From Verrucomicrobiota bacterium (GTDB taxonomy: Bacteria; Verrucomicrobiota; Verrucomicrobiia; Verrucomicrobiales; DEV007): a DNA stretch of 6,672 nt. The notes under the pieces were generated by a model. The model was not told the origin of the DNA, did not search any database, and was given only the letters and a program-made list of their open reading frames with translations. The stretch is from NCBI GenBank assembly GCA_013152075.1, contig JAADHD010000091.1, positions 1 through 6,672 of the forward strand. Reading direction: 5' to 3'. A program made the position numbers and the translations under genes. This document shows, in pieces, positions 6,370 to 6,672 of the stretch (positions within the stretch are counted from its first letter, which is position 1; every line of letters begins with the position of its first letter).

Positions 6370-6672
6370 CTACGCAGGTGACACCTTCCGCTCTGGAAAC
6401 AAAACAAACACCCCCTCTGCCGAAGCATCGCAAACTCCACGTTCGGTGATCAGCTTGGTAACCAATCTCGCCGGGGTCACATCGAACGCAAAATTGGCAG
6501 TCGGCGTTCCTTCAGGCACAATTCGAAATTCATGAGGATCACTTTGCCCCTCCTTCAATCCTTCCATTCTTATTACCTCGTCCCCACTCCGTTCCTCAAT
6601 CGGTATTCCTTTTACCCCATCCGCGATCTCCCAGTCAAAGGTTGAAGACGGCAACGCGACATAAAACGGCAC
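6370..6672 (-). CDS. mtnA: S-methyl-5-thioribose-1-phosphate isomerase, C-terminal 100 residues (starts beyond right edge)
   Basis: MtnA isomerises methylthioribose-1-phosphate to methylthioribulose-1-phosphate in the cytosolic methionine salvage pathway. The fragment carries the characteristic C-terminal signatures PFYVALPSSTFDW, GIPIEERSGDEV, RIVPEGTPTANFAFDVTPA and LVTKLITERGV, ending in PERKVSPA, which is close to the usual C-terminus. The family's catalytic Cys and Asp lie earlier in the protein, outside the window. The first codon in view is a GTG that encodes an internal valine, not a start. The 106-base spacer to the next gene suggests mtnA may be a separate transcription unit. The related eIF2B-alpha/ribose-1,5-bisphosphate isomerase family is the alternative, but the SSTFD and FDVTPA details favour MtnA. 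Confidence 0.92.
   Translation of the reverse strand: MPFYVALPSSTFDWEIADGVKGIPIEERSGDEVIRMEGLKEGQSDPHEFRIVPEGTPTANFAFDVTPARLVTKLITERGVCDASAEGVFVLFPERKVSPA

Overview
All seven genes in this window lie on the minus strand, so the operon reads from right to left. They are packed very tightly and base composition is about 50% GC. Several proteins (the two-domain solute-binding lipoprotein, the divergent ThiF/MoeB-like protein and the 413-residue membrane protein) resemble families I associate with Planctomycetes and Verrucomicrobia. A bacterium of that superphylum is my best guess. This rests on remembered protein resemblance, not on a marker gene.

Layout in transcription order: (1) the C-terminal 100 residues of S-methyl-5-thioribose-1-phosphate isomerase (MtnA), entering from the right edge; (2) a 106-base spacer; (3) a 413-residue protein with membrane segments at both ends and a CxC motif, of unknown function; (4) a MacB/FtsX-type ABC permease; (5) its LolD/MacB-type ATPase; (6) a 93-residue MoaD/ThiS-like beta-grasp protein ending in Gly-Gly; (7) a 97-base spacer with short repeats; (8) a ThiF/MoeB (E1)-like protein; (9) a lipoprotein made of two tandem ModA-type solute-binding domains; (10) the first 122 residues of a ModB-type permease, running off the left edge.

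From the 413-residue protein leftwards the genes overlap or abut: 1-base gap, 8-base overlap, 4-base ATGA overlap, 97-base spacer, 4-base ATGA overlap, 4-base gap. This looks like one operon combining three modules. The first is a MacB/LolD-like transporter with a membrane partner. The second is a ubiquitin-like protein with an E1-like partner. The third is an oxyanion (molybdate/tungstate-like) importer, whose ATPase would be expected beyond the left edge.

The most interesting points are these. The E1-like protein keeps its zinc cysteines but has replaced nearly every residue MoeB uses to bind ATP/Mg. The MoaD-like gene is translationally coupled to an export-type ABC ATPase rather than to molybdopterin genes. 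The solute-binding protein is a tandem duplication whose second pocket has cysteine where the first has serine. I read the cluster as a candidate uncharacterised system, possibly for metal-oxyanion or sulfur handling at the cell envelope. Its function cannot be settled from sequence alone.
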